34,628 nt of DNA, taken from NCBI GenBank assembly GCA_032433595.1, contig JASWJB010000392.1, forward strand, positions 1 to 34,628. Reading direction: 5' to 3'. The DNA comes from Conoideocrella luteorostrata (lineage: Eukaryota; Ascomycota; Sordariomycetes; Hypocreales; Clavicipitaceae). Made by a program: the position numbers and the translations under genes. The notes beneath the pieces were generated by a model. That model did not search any database and had not been told where the DNA came from. It worked only from the letters and a program-made list of their open reading frames with translations. Within the stretch, counting starts at the first letter, position 1. Each line of letters opens with the position of its first letter. Shown piece after piece: positions 20,560 through 31,245 of the stretch.

Positions 20560-21972
20560 ATGAGAGCAGGTGCACGACCCAGCCATCTGCGCAACGTTGT
20601 CCGATTGGTTCCATTCCACCCGCCTATTCTTCAACCGCTGCGAGCACATCAGCCGTCTGCTTCAATCTCAATTTCGCCCCCGTCCACTGCCAGACCCGTT
20701 ATTTCATCGTCAACAAGACTCTTTCACAGTACTCGCCGCACCATGAGCAATGCAGGACCGCCGGGGGCTTGGCAAGTCCAGCCATCAACGTTTACACAGC
20801 TAGTGGCTTCCACCATGAAGAGGCTGTAAGTGCAATAAGTAGCTTCTGCTTCCCGCTCCAGCCGATGCAACACATAGCTAATCCCTCCTTGGTAGATATC
20901 CTGAAGAACTGGCTGATAGAACGTGGGATAATGTCGGTCTCTTGCTTGACAACACTGCGACTGCGGACCAGCAGCCGAAGGTCCTGGTAACGAATGACCT
21001 CACCTACCAGGTGGCCGACGACGCGATTAAGAACCATGTCAGCGTCATCGTTAGCTACCGTACGTTTTGTATTGTATTGTATTGTATTGTATTGTGTTGC
21101 ATTGTCGTGTGTTGGTTTTGTTCTTAATCTTATTCTTACCGTTATGTTTATTCTTGCTGTTTTTATTTTATTTTTGTTCTCCCTCATAGTCTCATTCTTA
21201 CTTTTGCAGTCATTATTTTATTCTTGCTCGTATTTTGATTCTATCTCTCACTACATCCTGCCATGACAGCGTTTAGCAGGTGAATCAACGAGCAACCACT
21301 AACAAGGTTTACTTAGATCCGTTCATCTTCTCTGGGCTCAAATCCATCACAAACAACGATCCCCAGCAGGCCACTCTGCTGCGGCTCGCAAAGGCAAACA
21401 TCGCCGTGTATTGTCCTCACACGGCCGTAGATGCCGCCCCCTTTGGTCTAAACGACTGGCTCGCTGGCATTGTGTCCGGTCCTCATATCAGCGCGCGCTC
21501 CGTGGCTATCCCCTGCTCCACAGCCCCCGAGTCTCACTCTCCAGCTGGCTATGGCGTGATCGGCAAGTTTGATAAGCCTGTGCGCCTAGATGACATCTTC
21601 TTACGCCTGGCCACCGAGCTCAGCGACATCAAGCACCTTATGGTTGCCAGCCCGGTGGGCTCTGACTTCAGGGAAAATTCTGTCATGAGCTTCGGGGTCT
21701 GCGCCGGTAGTGGCTACGACGTGCTGAAGAATGCAGACGTGGACTTGTTGGTCACTGGCGAGACGAGCCATCATTCGGCGCTGAGAGTTATCCAACAGGG
21801 AAAGTGGCTCGTGCAAGTGTTCCACAGCAACTCGGAGAGGGGTTATTTGAAGAACATCTTGCAGCCCAAGCTGGAAATGCTGCTCAAGGCCGTGGTTCCA
21901 GAGGCCGAGGTTTTGTTGAGCACATATGATAAGGATCCGTTTCAGATATATAGCGTAGACGATCTGAAATAG
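20560..21972 (+). CDS. nif3: NIF3-family dinuclear metal-binding protein
   Basis: This is a member of the conserved NIF3/YbgI/DUF34 family, cage-like proteins with a dinuclear metal site; their biochemical role is unsettled. Exons are 20560-20825, 20896-21059 and 21317-21972, giving 361 residues. From the internal ATG at 20743 it would be 300 residues, close to the yeast protein. Family features are YPEELADRTWDNVGLLLDN, the split codon for His in YHPFIFSGLKS (metal ligand region), NIAVYCPHTAVDAAPFGLNDWLA, VLLVTGE-type DLLVTGETSHHSAL, and the terminal HSNSERGYL ligand loop. The 61 residues before the internal ATG contain many Arg and Ser, no acidic residue, and end LFHSTRRT, a strong mitochondrial presequence pattern. 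I take 20560 as the start. Initiation at both ATGs could give mitochondrial and cytosolic forms. Confidence 0.9.
21071..21095 (+). repeat. Pentanucleotide microsatellite (ATTGT)5 in NIF3 intron 2
   Basis: Five exact ATTGT units begin 11 bases after the GTACGT splice donor, followed by decayed copies. The rest of this 257-base intron is unusually T-rich. Confidence 0.9.
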
Positions 21973-22204
21973 AAAGGGGAGAGGACAGAGCTCATACCAG
22001 TTGTTTTTAGATCCGCAAAAGGTGCATTCTTCCGGGACCGGGTGCCGCGGGTTGGTGTATCAAATGCATGGTTTTAGGATGTGGCATGATGAGAATTGGA
22101 GTACGGTGTTGACGTAGAGAGGCAGGTAGCTGGTAATGCCAAAAGCGGTGGTTACCAAAGTAAGGGACATAATCATACATATCATGAGAGACTCCATATT
22201 TGTC

Positions 22205-23240
22205 CTACCGACCATCTCTTGATGTCCTCTGTGAATCCTGTTGCGCCCTGGCCACCGCGGGTTTAAACACAGCATCCCCTTCGTCAATTACGGCTTGAAC
22301 ATCATCACCACCTATGCCCTTCTCAAGCCATGCCACCAGTAACCGCTTAGGCATCTCCCACTGTCTCTTGGCCTCTTGCAATTTCCCTTCCTTGACGAGA
22401 TCTCTTAATCGCTGGGGCGTGGCCAACACTTCGGCTGCTAATTCTCGCGTCCGCCGCTGCCGCCGCTCGACTTCTCTCCTCCTGCCTTCGTCCGAATCCG
22501 GCGGGGGTACGGACTCTCGCAGGCTTTCTCGTATTGACGACGCTTGTGTGTATATTTGAGCAATGGCAGGGTCGAGCGTCGACGCCATTGGGTTCAGGGG
22601 GTCCATATTTGCGCGCATCTAAAAGCCAATAACGAGCAAAACAATATTAGCATTATCACCATACAACTATCCCTAAAAAATCTTGCTGGTAGGGGTGTTT
22701 TGAGCTCCCTTCCCCCCTCTCCCTTCGATGACGAGCTTATGTATTGCCGTCTCCTTGGTCTCTTTAGTGGCATTGGCTCACCTTGCGGATCGTCTCTGTC
22801 GCCGTGATTAATTTACTGTAGTTATCGTATACGAGGGCTTTCTTCTCCGCGTCTAGAGCTCGCACCTCCCCCACAACCTGGGTGTACAGGCGTAGCAGGT
22901 CCTCCAGTCCGCTGTTGCTGACCACCCTGGCGACGTATTCGTCTGCGTCGAAGTCCGGGGCGTCCAAGTCGCTGGCGGGGACTTCGGAGCCGGCGACTTC
23001 GATCCTGGGCGCGCGGAGCTTGTAGTATTCTCGGAGGGCGAGCCGGTTGGAGCGTTTTGGCGGCGGCGGCGGTGATGCTTGTGCGGTGGTGGAGGAGGAG
23101 GAGTTGTTATTGTTTTGCACCGGGGATGTGATGCCCGAGCGGGTTGTTTCCAAAGACGGCCGGCCTGACGATGTGGGTGTGCCGGACGGGAGGCGTCGGA
23201 GGGGGGTGGAAGGTTCGCGGGGGGAGGCTATGGTCGACAT
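22205..23240 (-). CDS. vps51: Vacuolar protein sorting protein 51 (GARP complex)
   Basis: This is a subunit of the GARP tethering complex (Vps51-54), which captures endosome-derived vesicles at the trans-Golgi network. Exons on the minus strand are 23240-22782 and 22618-22205, giving 290 residues. The first 65 residues are Ser/Thr/Pro-rich with a poly-Asn/Ser run. Next comes the conserved helical module: LREYYKLRAPR, DLDAPDFDADEYVARVV, GLEDLLRLYTQVVGEVRALDAEKKALVYDNYSKLITATETIRKM. The region after about 190 is a charged helix (RRREVERRQRRTRELAAEVL). The ATG at 23240 has A at -3. An in-frame ATG at 23276 would add 12 residues but has a weaker context. The gene is tail-to-tail with NIF3 (230-base gap) and head-to-head with RMI1. 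Filamentous-fungal orthologues are likewise shorter than the animal protein. Confidence 0.9.
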
Positions 23241-23860
23241 TGTGTGTTGGAAGGGGGTGAGGGTTGTCGTGGTCATGCGCGGGCAGGGCAGGGCTGGGCT
23301 GGGCTGGGCTGGGGGTGTTTGTCTGGCGAGACGACGCGGGCTGGCTGACTTGAGGGTATCTTGGAGAGAGCAGCTGGAGCTAGGGGTGGCATGGATGGTG
23401 TTGAACGGCCACAGTAGATCCAGTAACCACGGTTCGGAGTATAGCGTACTAGTATGCGCTGCAAGCTTAGGTGGGGCGACTGGCCTGGCCGTGGATCCCA
23501 ACGCCGCTGTAAAAACATGTACCGAGTCGCTGTGTCCACCCAGTATAACACCAGCTGCAGCCTCGCGGACCTGACTTACACACAGAGTGCTCATTCGCTA
23601 GTTGGCCTACGGACTCGAAGTTGAAGAGAACGAGTAGAGCTCGTTTTGCATTGCAGGGCATGCATTTATCACCGCAGGCAAAGTCATAAAGTGCCACACG
23701 CCACATATAGATGGATCTAACCAGCTAATGTCGACCTGAAATCCCCAAATGGTTACTTGTTCTTGCGCCGCCTATTCACACCATCGAGAAACTCAACAAC
23801 CTCTCCTCTGGCACTGCTCTCCCAAAGACATAGGGGAATCTCGCTATACAGGGACTCGCC
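23241..23860. promoter_or_regulatory. Divergent promoter, VPS51 / RMI1
   Basis: These 620 bases lie between start codons facing outward. A G-rich block immediately beyond the VPS51 start (23281-23315) has a strong G-quadruplex pattern. The open minus-strand frame continuing upstream of VPS51 begins at a non-ATG codon and is not thought to be coding. No further gene is seen. Confidence 0.55.
23281..23315 (+). repeat. G-rich GGGCA/GGGCT repeat, putative G-quadruplex
   Basis: Seven tracts of three or more G are separated by two-base loops (CA, CA, CT, CT, CT, CT). Four suffice for a G-quadruplex. The block lies 5 bases upstream of the alternative VPS51 ATG, with the C-rich strand as the VPS51 sense strand. 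Confidence 0.85.
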
Positions 23861-24646
23861 ATGGACCTTGCAGCCCGCCTCCGCGCCCAGATAGCCTCTC
23901 AAGGCCTCCCTCCGCCGTCCGCCTCCCTCCTGACTGGCCTCACAACCACCCGCTCTCCGCCTCCGCCGCTTCCTTCCCTGGCAGCCACAGCCAAAGCTCG
24001 CCTCCTGGCCTGCGACCTCACCGGCAGCAATCTCCTCGACATGGCCAAGCTGTCCGCTTTTCCTGCGGGCGTCCAAGACGGCAATGTCAAGGAGTTGGTC
24101 CTCCAGCGGGACATCCACGTGCAGGTTGTGGACATCGAGAACCTGAGTCTCAGTCGGTGGGAGCAGATTGAGGAGCTGGAGTCTATTGAGCGGGGGGAGA
24201 GGACAAGAGGGAGACAAGTTGTTCGCGTGGCGGACGAGGAGAGTAGCAGTGCAAATGGCAACGGCAATGGCAATGGCAATGGCAATGGCAATGGCGGCAG
24301 TGAGAGGAGTAACGCAGCTGCCGGGGCGGTTGCAAATGCGCCGGGGGTGGCACAGGCTGGAAGGAATGCAACACATCGTCTTGTTTTGCAGGATTGTAAA
24401 GGCGTGAGAGTGTATGCGGCTGAGTTGAAGAGGATAGAGGGCATTGGTGTATCCAAGACAAGCATAGGCTGCAAGATGCTCATCCGGACGGGGACGGCTG
24501 TGGCTCGTGGCACTCTCCTCCTTACGCCTGAGAATTGCGTCTTGTTAGGCGGCAAAATTGATGCTTGGCATGATGTGTGGCTCCGGGAGAGGATGGCAAA
24601 GTTAAAAGAGGCGGTTGGGGCTGGACGAGACGGAACGTCAGCATGA
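23861..24646 (+). CDS. rmi1: RecQ-mediated genome instability protein 1 (RMI1)
   Basis: This is the OB-fold partner of the BLM/Sgs1 helicase and topoisomerase III in the dissolvasome, which removes double Holliday junctions. It is a single exon of 261 residues. The N-terminal helical part starts MDLAARLRAQIASQGLPPPSASLL. The OB-fold core contains LLACDLTGSNLL, then VQVVDIENLSLSRWEQIEELES, then LVLQDCKGVRVYAAELKRIEGI and KMLIRTGTAVARGTLLLTPENCVLLGGKIDAW, the usual RMI1 order. Between the two halves is a low-complexity loop with seven Asn-Gly units encoded by a hexanucleotide repeat at 24254-24295. It is head-to-head with VPS51 and tail-to-tail with SKI3 (192-base gap). The ATG at 23861 is the first in frame and gives the expected N-terminus. 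Confidence 0.93.
   Translation: MDLAARLRAQIASQGLPPPSASLLTGLTTTRSPPPPLPSLAATAKARLLACDLTGSNLLDMAKLSAFPAGVQDGNVKELVLQRDIHVQVVDIENLSLSRWEQIEELESIERGERTRGRQVVRVADEESSSANGNGNGNGNGNGNGGSERSNAAAGAVANAPGVAQAGRNATHRLVLQDCKGVRVYAAELKRIEGIGVSKTSIGCKMLIRTGTAVARGTLLLTPENCVLLGGKIDAWHDVWLRERMAKLKEAVGAGRDGTSA
24254..24295 (+). repeat. Hexanucleotide repeat (AATGGC)7 inside RMI1
   Basis: Seven AATGGC units (one reads AACGGC) encode Asn-Gly repeats in the variable loop of RMI1. The six-base unit keeps the frame when copy number changes. Confidence 0.95.
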
Positions 24647-24838
24647 AGGAAAACCCATCTTCAACAAGGTCTCATGGCTGTTCTGTGCGCCTGTTTTATG
24701 CATGCTACAAGATACCCCCTCCCCGTGTGCCGCATGTGGCCTTCTTGGTGGTCACTGCCTGTATTACATAGATAATTCTCTTTCCTGACACGACAAATGA
24801 ACTTATATGCCAAAAAGTGCAAATCTTCCCTTTCGTTC

Positions 24839-27800
24839 CTACATACTCTCCGCAGCCATTGTCAACGCTGCCCAGCTGGATGCTTCCCATGGCGACAGAA
24901 ATGCTGCCCTCTGCGCATCGGCTGCCTTACCTGTGCCGGCATACGCCTTCGCCAAGTCCTCTGCTTCCAAAATGCCTCGGGGGGGGATTCCCCTAGCGGC
25001 AACTTTTAGAGCCATTTGTGCGGCATGCGCATCACCGGTGGCTGCTGCCAGCGACGACCAACCATGCGGTAGATGAGGATATAGCATAACATCTCCTTGT
25101 ACGTGCTGGATCATATCTTGTTCAGTATGACCCTCCGCCATGCCGGCTATGGAGCGAAGCACTCGACCGATCTGTGACTGCTCTGAGGATGTGACCTTGT
25201 CGTTGGTGCGAAAGCCCTGGAGCTCTTCGACCACTGCTTCCAGGCTGCTTTCATCTTGGTCTAGTAGTGCAACTACACCGAGCAAAAGCACGCTCTGCAC
25301 GTGGTTGGGCTGCTTTTCAATGACCCCAAAAAGGGCTTCACGAGCTTTATCTCGTGAATCTTCCGTCCCCTGTGCCCACAACACTTTTGCCAGCAAACAA
25401 GTTGCGTCGGGGTTGTTGTCTGACTCTTCCAAGGCGGATTCGAAGCAGGTCTCTGCCTCTTGGTACTGGCCCTGAAAATATTGCCCCAGCCCAACAGTCA
25501 AGTGGGCCGACAATCTGGCCTGCTTCCTTTGTTCTCCTGTAAGCTCGCTCTCTGTTTCGTCGCTGCTTAATCCTAAGGCCATTTCGCCGCATTCAACTGC
25601 CTTTTCATTCGATCCGGCAGCCAGGTACGCCCTTGCAAGGTCGGTGCGTGCTAGCGTGAAACGAGCGAGGCTCTCCGTCGATTCCGTCTTTTCATAGTCC
25701 ACCTCGATTATGCTGCAGAGATTTTCTAGCACCTTGAGGGCACTGGAGCTATCTCGCGTTCGTTCCTCATACATGGCCGACAAGTGTCCAAAGGCAAGAT
25801 CTTGAGGTCGCATGCTTCCCACCTGATGGAGAGCAAACAGTGGTTGGATAAGAGATGCTACCGTCATGTTCGCAGGCGCAGTCAGTATATGATCGAACAT
25901 GGAAGATGAGAAATGCTTGCGTGTTGGTATCGACGAAGCCTCTGCAATATCCATCGCGTGCGTGAATAGTCCCCTAGCTTCCTTGACGTTTCCAAACAGG
26001 AGAGCCAAGAACCCTTGGCCGAGCCAAGCATGCGCATACTCGGGGTCGGCGGACTGGCCTCTAGTAAAGGCCTCTTTAGCAAGTTCAGAGTCCCCGGACA
26101 GGAGCGCCAGGACCCCAAGATTTGTCCATCCAACCGGGCTCCGTTCATTTAGGTGCAAGCTTCGGACAAAGGCATGTTGTGATACAGATGGATTGATTTC
26201 GCTCGTGATTACGCCAAGAGCATTCCAAAACTCAGCGTTGCCGCTTTCCAACTCAATGGCGCGCTTGAAGGCCCTGACAGAGGCTTTAATGTAGCTGCTG
26301 GACTTCTTTCGTAGGTGAGCAGGGAGGCAGGTATGTGCTCGGTATTCAGCCCAACCCAAGTTATAGTGTGCAACGGCCTGTGCGTGGATATCACCTGCAG
26401 AAACATAGATGGCCTGTTTACAGCAGAGTATAATGGCATGAATGCACCGAGTCATATCAACGCCGAGCTGTTCATCCTTGGGATAGATGCCCTTTGCATA
26501 TATCACGTCTGTCCCCACCTTGTCTACAGTGGCAAAAAGCTCGAATGCCTCCTGGTGGCTAGGTTCCAACAACTCCTTGAGCTTCGCCGACGGGAAGTCT
26601 GTCATGCGGCTTTGGACAGAACAGAAGACTGAGGTGGCATCTGCGAGACTTTTCCAGAAGTTGAAGGTCTCTTTCACATCCTTGGGTGTTTTACAAGCAA
26701 TGGAGATGGTGTCAATAGCTAGTTGAACAGCCTTGCCGAATAAACCCTTTTCTACAGAGGTAAGGGCATTGTCCACCATAGTTTGCATCAGAGCAATAAT
26801 AACACCTTGTTCTTCGGGGTGTGTCTGGATTACAGCCTGATAGAGGGCTATCGATTCATCATATTCGCCCAGTTCACGCTTGATGTTACCGAGCATGTAC
26901 TTAGCAAACCAGGTATCGGCAGATAGGTCTGTGGCAGCCTGTTCCTCGAGGTTTTGCGCATTCAGAATAGCCTTCATTGCTGCAATATAACGACCCGAGC
27001 TGTGGTAGCTTTCACCCAATCCTACCCAAGAGTGGTAGTCCTTTGGAGAAAGGCGCAACGCTGCCTGGAAAGAAACAATGGCTTTGTGAAAATCCTGCTT
27101 ATTTAACTCAGCAACTCCCATGGCCGCAAATGGCCAGCTGATGCCTTTTCTCTTAGAGCCCGGTGGCGGTTTGACCTTGCCGGATTCGATGATTCGTTGT
27201 GCTACCAGTTCAACGCGTTCCCAATCGCCATCTTCTGCAAACGACCTAGCCAGATTCTCAGCGGCAATCACCTCTGCTGCGGAAAGCTCGAGTGCTTTTT
27301 GAAAACACCGTCGAGCGCGTTTTCTGTCCTTGGCGTAGTTGCTGTAATAGAGGCCCAGGCTGGTGTAAGTCGAGGCGTGATTCATATTATTACTTAGCGC
27401 ACGCAACCAGTATGCATATGCGCATTCCCCTTTACGTTGCTTTCTTGCTTGCCGGCTTGTGTCCAAGTTCCAAATGCAGCAACCAATGCGATATTGAGTG
27501 TCGGCCAGTAGCTCCTTTTCTGAAGCGACCTTCTCCAACAGCGGTAAACATTCGGCAAGCCCATTCCTAGCAGTTTGCCAGTCTCCCTTCAATGCCTTAA
27601 CCCACGCAGCCTCTGATTTTACTCGAAGGTTGGAGCCGTCACGCTTCAACGCTCGCTCAAGAAAGTCAATAGCTTGATCAAATTCTTCTTCTTCTTCAAA
27701 TATAAGACCAACACCGATCAGAGCAGCCGTGGACGATGGGTCACGCTCAAGAACTTTGTCAAAAAGACCCTTGGCCTCCTGATGGTGTCTGGGGCTCTGG

Positions 27801-29160
27801 AAATAAACGAGTGACATAGCCAGACACAGTATATAAGCATCCTCGGTATTTTCATATTTGATACCAGTCGCCACACGCTCTTTCGTGATAAATGATATAG
27901 CCTTCCTCATGTATTCTACTGTACTTTCATAGTCTCCCATGTTGAGAAAATAGGTTCCAACGAGCCTATACGCAAATGCGGTCTCATTACTGGTAATACC
28001 CTCCGAAATCATCATAGCCCGGTCTTCATCCGTTACGGGAACGAACGATGTGTGAACTCCACCGTCGTCATCATCGTCGTCACTATCATCTGATCGGTCG
28101 CTCTTCGTAGTGGTTCCTGGTGCAGTATTGTTTGCAGCAGGAAAGGGAGAGAAATTGCTAGTTAAGAAGCCTGTGATGACTTTGTACAAATCGCTGTCAG
28201 GGAAGAAGGTGCAGTAAGTTCGAAGTAGGTTGATATCCCAACCACGAGTATCCTTATGATCCTGCCAGTCGATAGCAATATCCCATGCCAGCTTGAACTG
28301 GTGCTTGATGACGACCATGCCATTTGCCAAATCGAGGACCTTGGCTAGTTCTTGTGATTTTGCCGGGCCAGCTGGAGTGACCAGCAACTTATCATGACAA
28401 TGTCGAAGGAGTTTCTCCTCAACTTCCCGTCTTAATTCGTCATTGCTGGTCCAATTAATCAACTGGCGATATATAAACTCCAATTTGCTCTGTGCGTAGA
28501 CTTCTCGCTTGACTTCGACCTTGACGTCACTGAGCTTCACACCTAATCTTGTTCGTCGCTCGCCAATCAATGTATTGATGCGTTTCTTTTCAGAATCCTC
28601 CAATATATATGCGATACTTTCATAAGTTTTTGCCGGTTGAGGAAATCGGCCTTCTAGAAGGTGATATAGTGGGCTCTCTGGTAGTTTGATCCAGAGAGCA
28701 TCTGCATACTGTAATTTGTCTCCATTAATTTGAACAAAGTCGACATACTTGTCCACAACGTCTTGGGCCTTGTAAAAATCTTCGGCTTCATGGAAGATTT
28801 GTGCCAGGCTCACTACAGCTCCTTGGTATTCGCTTAGTTTATTGGTGCCTTGCTTCTCGCATAATTTAATAAGACCTAGAAACGCTTGGGCATCACTTGG
28901 ACGCAAAACTGTGGCTTGCTTGTAGAAATCCTCAGCTTCAATCAGCTGATTCTGTTTGTCTAGAGCAAACGCGAGGAAGATGAGACTGTGGGTTTTATTA
29001 GGGTATAGTCTGAGCATTAGCAGTACTCTATGAGTGCTCACCCTTGGTAGCTTCTCGGGTCCTTCTTAACCAATGCTTTTGCTTGCTTAATCGCGTCGTC
29101 ATATTTTTCACCCCGAATCGCATCATTGATGGCCTTTAACGCAGCCTTTGCGTTAGACAT
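24839..29160 (-). CDS. ski3: Superkiller protein 3 (Ski complex TPR scaffold)
   Basis: This is the large TPR scaffold of the cytoplasmic Ski complex (Ski2-Ski3-Ski8), which feeds mRNA into the exosome for 3'-5' decay and rescues stalled ribosomes. Exons on the minus strand are 29160-29042 and 28985-24839, giving 1421 residues, close to yeast Ski3. The N-terminus MSNAKAALKAINDAIRGEKYDDAIKQAKALVKKDP is a first TPR helix pair. Many TPR units follow (for example LGEYDESIALYQAVIQTHPEE, LNKQDFHKAIVSFQAALRLSPKDYHSWVGLGESYHSSGRY, SPVGWTNLGVLALLSGDSELAKEAF). An acidic Asp-rich insert (SDDSDDDDDDGG) sits at about residue 360. The C-terminal TPR array ends at the TAG at 24839-24841. The single intron near the start (28986-29041) has a GTGAGC donor and CCACAG acceptor. 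No internal intron is needed in the 4.1-kb second exon. It shares a divergent promoter with the mitochondrial carrier. Confidence 0.94.
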
Positions 29161-30069
29161 TGTTGTCCGGGTTGAGATATTTGTGTGCCACACAATGGCG
29201 GTCACATTGAACGACAGAAGTCCAGTTTGTCACGGTTGGGAGCTACTTGGGAATATTAGCCGGGCTTTCTCCGGTCATCTCACCTAATGGCAGTTGACGG
29301 AGCAAAAGCATTAGGTCTGTACTCCTCCGTACGGCGTACGGAATAGCTAAAGTGCCTACCTACGTACGGAGTACTCCGTAGTTGGGTCGTTCTTTCTCCA
29401 TGAAGTGCCACGTATCTCTAGACTTGGAGAAACTGCAGATATACCAGACGTAGCCGGCCCGTGCTCCTTTCATAGGTACCTAGGTACGTGCTTTATACAA
29501 TACAATATTCATGACACACAGTTTACCTAAGAAATATCGTCCCTCCCCAGCACTTGATTCTCTGCGCTAGGCCCGGTTTGCACCTTGGCAAGGTCCAAAA
29601 TCCCCTAAGTCCCCCAAATGCCCCGCAAAATGTCACTCTGGCTCAACTGCCCCACGGGATTAAAAAAAAAAAAACAGCACGACATCGGAGCCTAAATCGG
29701 GTCATGGCTCCCACGCCGCTTCAACTTACCTATTAGTTATCTATTATGTACTCCGTACGGAGCACGGAATAGTTGTGCCGTATTGTATCGTGCGCTGCCG
29801 CCCGGGTCAAGCAGCGTCGGCTCTTCGTTATCGGGTCCGCGAACATGCTGTACTTGACAAGATCTCCCACTTGTCCCCTCCCCAACTTTCTTGCTCTCGT
29901 CATCTATCTGCCAGTTAGCTGCTTTGTTCTTCGTGCTCCCTTTCTCCTTGCACCAAGAATATAGATAGCGACCCGCGGATTTGAATTGGTCCTTCGCCAG
30001 TACTCTTGTCACCGTTCCGCGTTCATTGTCTTTGTCTTTGCGCCGATAAGAGCCGTCGCGCGAGCCACA
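29161..30069. promoter_or_regulatory. Divergent promoter, SKI3 / mitochondrial carrier
   Basis: This 909-bp gap between outward-facing genes is the richest site for the recurring motif. CTCCGTACGG/CGTACGGA copies lie at 29324-29342, a perfect 16-bp palindrome TACGGAGTACTCCGTA at 29365-29380, and a second palindrome CTCCGTACGGAG at 29751-29762. A run of 12 or more A lies at about 29662. Open frames here are short and unrecognised. Confidence 0.6.
29365..29380. repeat. 16-bp perfect palindrome of the TACGGAGTA family
   Basis: TACGGAGTACTCCGTA is identical to its reverse complement. It is the longest symmetrical copy of the motif found repeatedly between genes in this window. Confidence 0.9.
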
Positions 30070-31245
30070 ATGGCGGCTGCTGAGGTTGAGGACATTCAGG
30101 CCGATAGCCTGCAGACTGCCAAGGACTTGTTCTCGGGTGCTATGGGAGGAATCGCCCAGGTTCTAATTGGTAAGTCTTGGCTCTTTGTTGAAGTTGCATT
30201 CAAGTTTATTGCAAGATCATATTATTCCGCCGCGGCCCTCCGCCTCAGACACAAGCGTCCCCAACCATCTGGTTACGGTCGATTAACTTGCAATGCGCCT
30301 TTCATGATGACTATTTCTGGTTTTGGTTTTGTTACGGCTATCTGTTTCTTCTCTTGCGCTGCGCATATCTCGAATAGTTCCGTTGTCACAGGACGGCTCA
30401 AGTTAACCATTGTGCGCTCTTGATTTCCAGGCCAGCCTTTCGATATTGTCAAAGTTCGACTCCAGACCACCAACCAGTACTCGGGAGCTCTCCAAGCCGC
30501 GTCGTCGATTTACAAGAACGAGGGTGCTCTGGCTTTCTACAAGGGAACTCTCACACCGTTGCTGGGTATCGGTGCCTGCGTCTCCATACAGTTTGGTGCC
30601 TTCCACGCCGCTCGTCGATGGCTAGAAGCTCGCAATGCCGCAGATCCAAAGCTCAAGACATCGGGCCTCTCGTACAGCCAATATTTTGCTGCCGGTGCCT
30701 TTGCCGGTGTTTCCAACGCCGTCCTGTCCACGCCCATCGAGCACATTCGTATCCGTCTGCAGAGCCAACCTCACGGCGATGCGCGTCTGTATAACGGGCC
30801 TCTGGACTGCGTGCGCAAGCTGAGCGCTCATCAGGGTGTTCTCCAGGGCATCTATCGTGGCTCCGCCGTCACGCTTTATCGTGAAGCCAGCGCATACGGC
30901 GCCTGGTTCACGGCCTTTGAGTACATGATGAACTCGGATGCCGCTCGCAACAAGATCGATCGCAAGGACATCCCTGCATGGAAAATCGCTTTTTACGGTG
31001 GTCTAGCGGGCGAGGCTCTGTGGCTGGCCAGCTATCCTTTCGATGTCATCAAGAGCAAGATGCAGACGGATGGCTTTGGTGCCCAGCAGAAATACCCAAC
31101 CATGCGCAGCTGCTTTGCTGCCACATGGCAAGCGGACGGCGTCAGGGGATTCTGGAAGGGCATCTGGCCGACCCTGTTTCGTGCCATGCCCGTCAGTGCT
31201 GGTACTTTTGCCGTCGTAGAAATGACCATGAGAGCCATCAGCTAA
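30070..31245 (+). CDS. Mitochondrial carrier family protein (YMC1/2-like)
   Basis: This is an inner mitochondrial membrane solute carrier. Exons are 30070-30169 and 30431-31245, giving 304 residues in three tandem repeats of two helices each. The three signature motifs are PFDIVK (from residue 36), PIEHIR (135) and PFDVIK (236). The GQPFDIVKVRLQTT start, the GALAFYKGTLTPLLGIGACVSIQFG segment and the non-standard second signature PIEHIR fit the yeast YMC1/YMC2 group (glycine/glutamate-linked transport) and the related carnitine and ornithine carriers. Substrate cannot be fixed from sequence alone. The final stretch GFWKGIWPTLFRAMPVSAGTFAVVE is intact. The 261-base intron starts after the first PFDIVK-preceding glycine. 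As usual for these carriers, no cleavable presequence is present. The ATG at 30070 is the first in frame. Confidence 0.92.

Noticed and set aside
23899..24555. 218-codon minus-strand frame over RMI1
   Set aside because: It is antisense to RMI1 and dominated by Leu/Pro/Ser runs generated by the repeat; no domain is recognisable.
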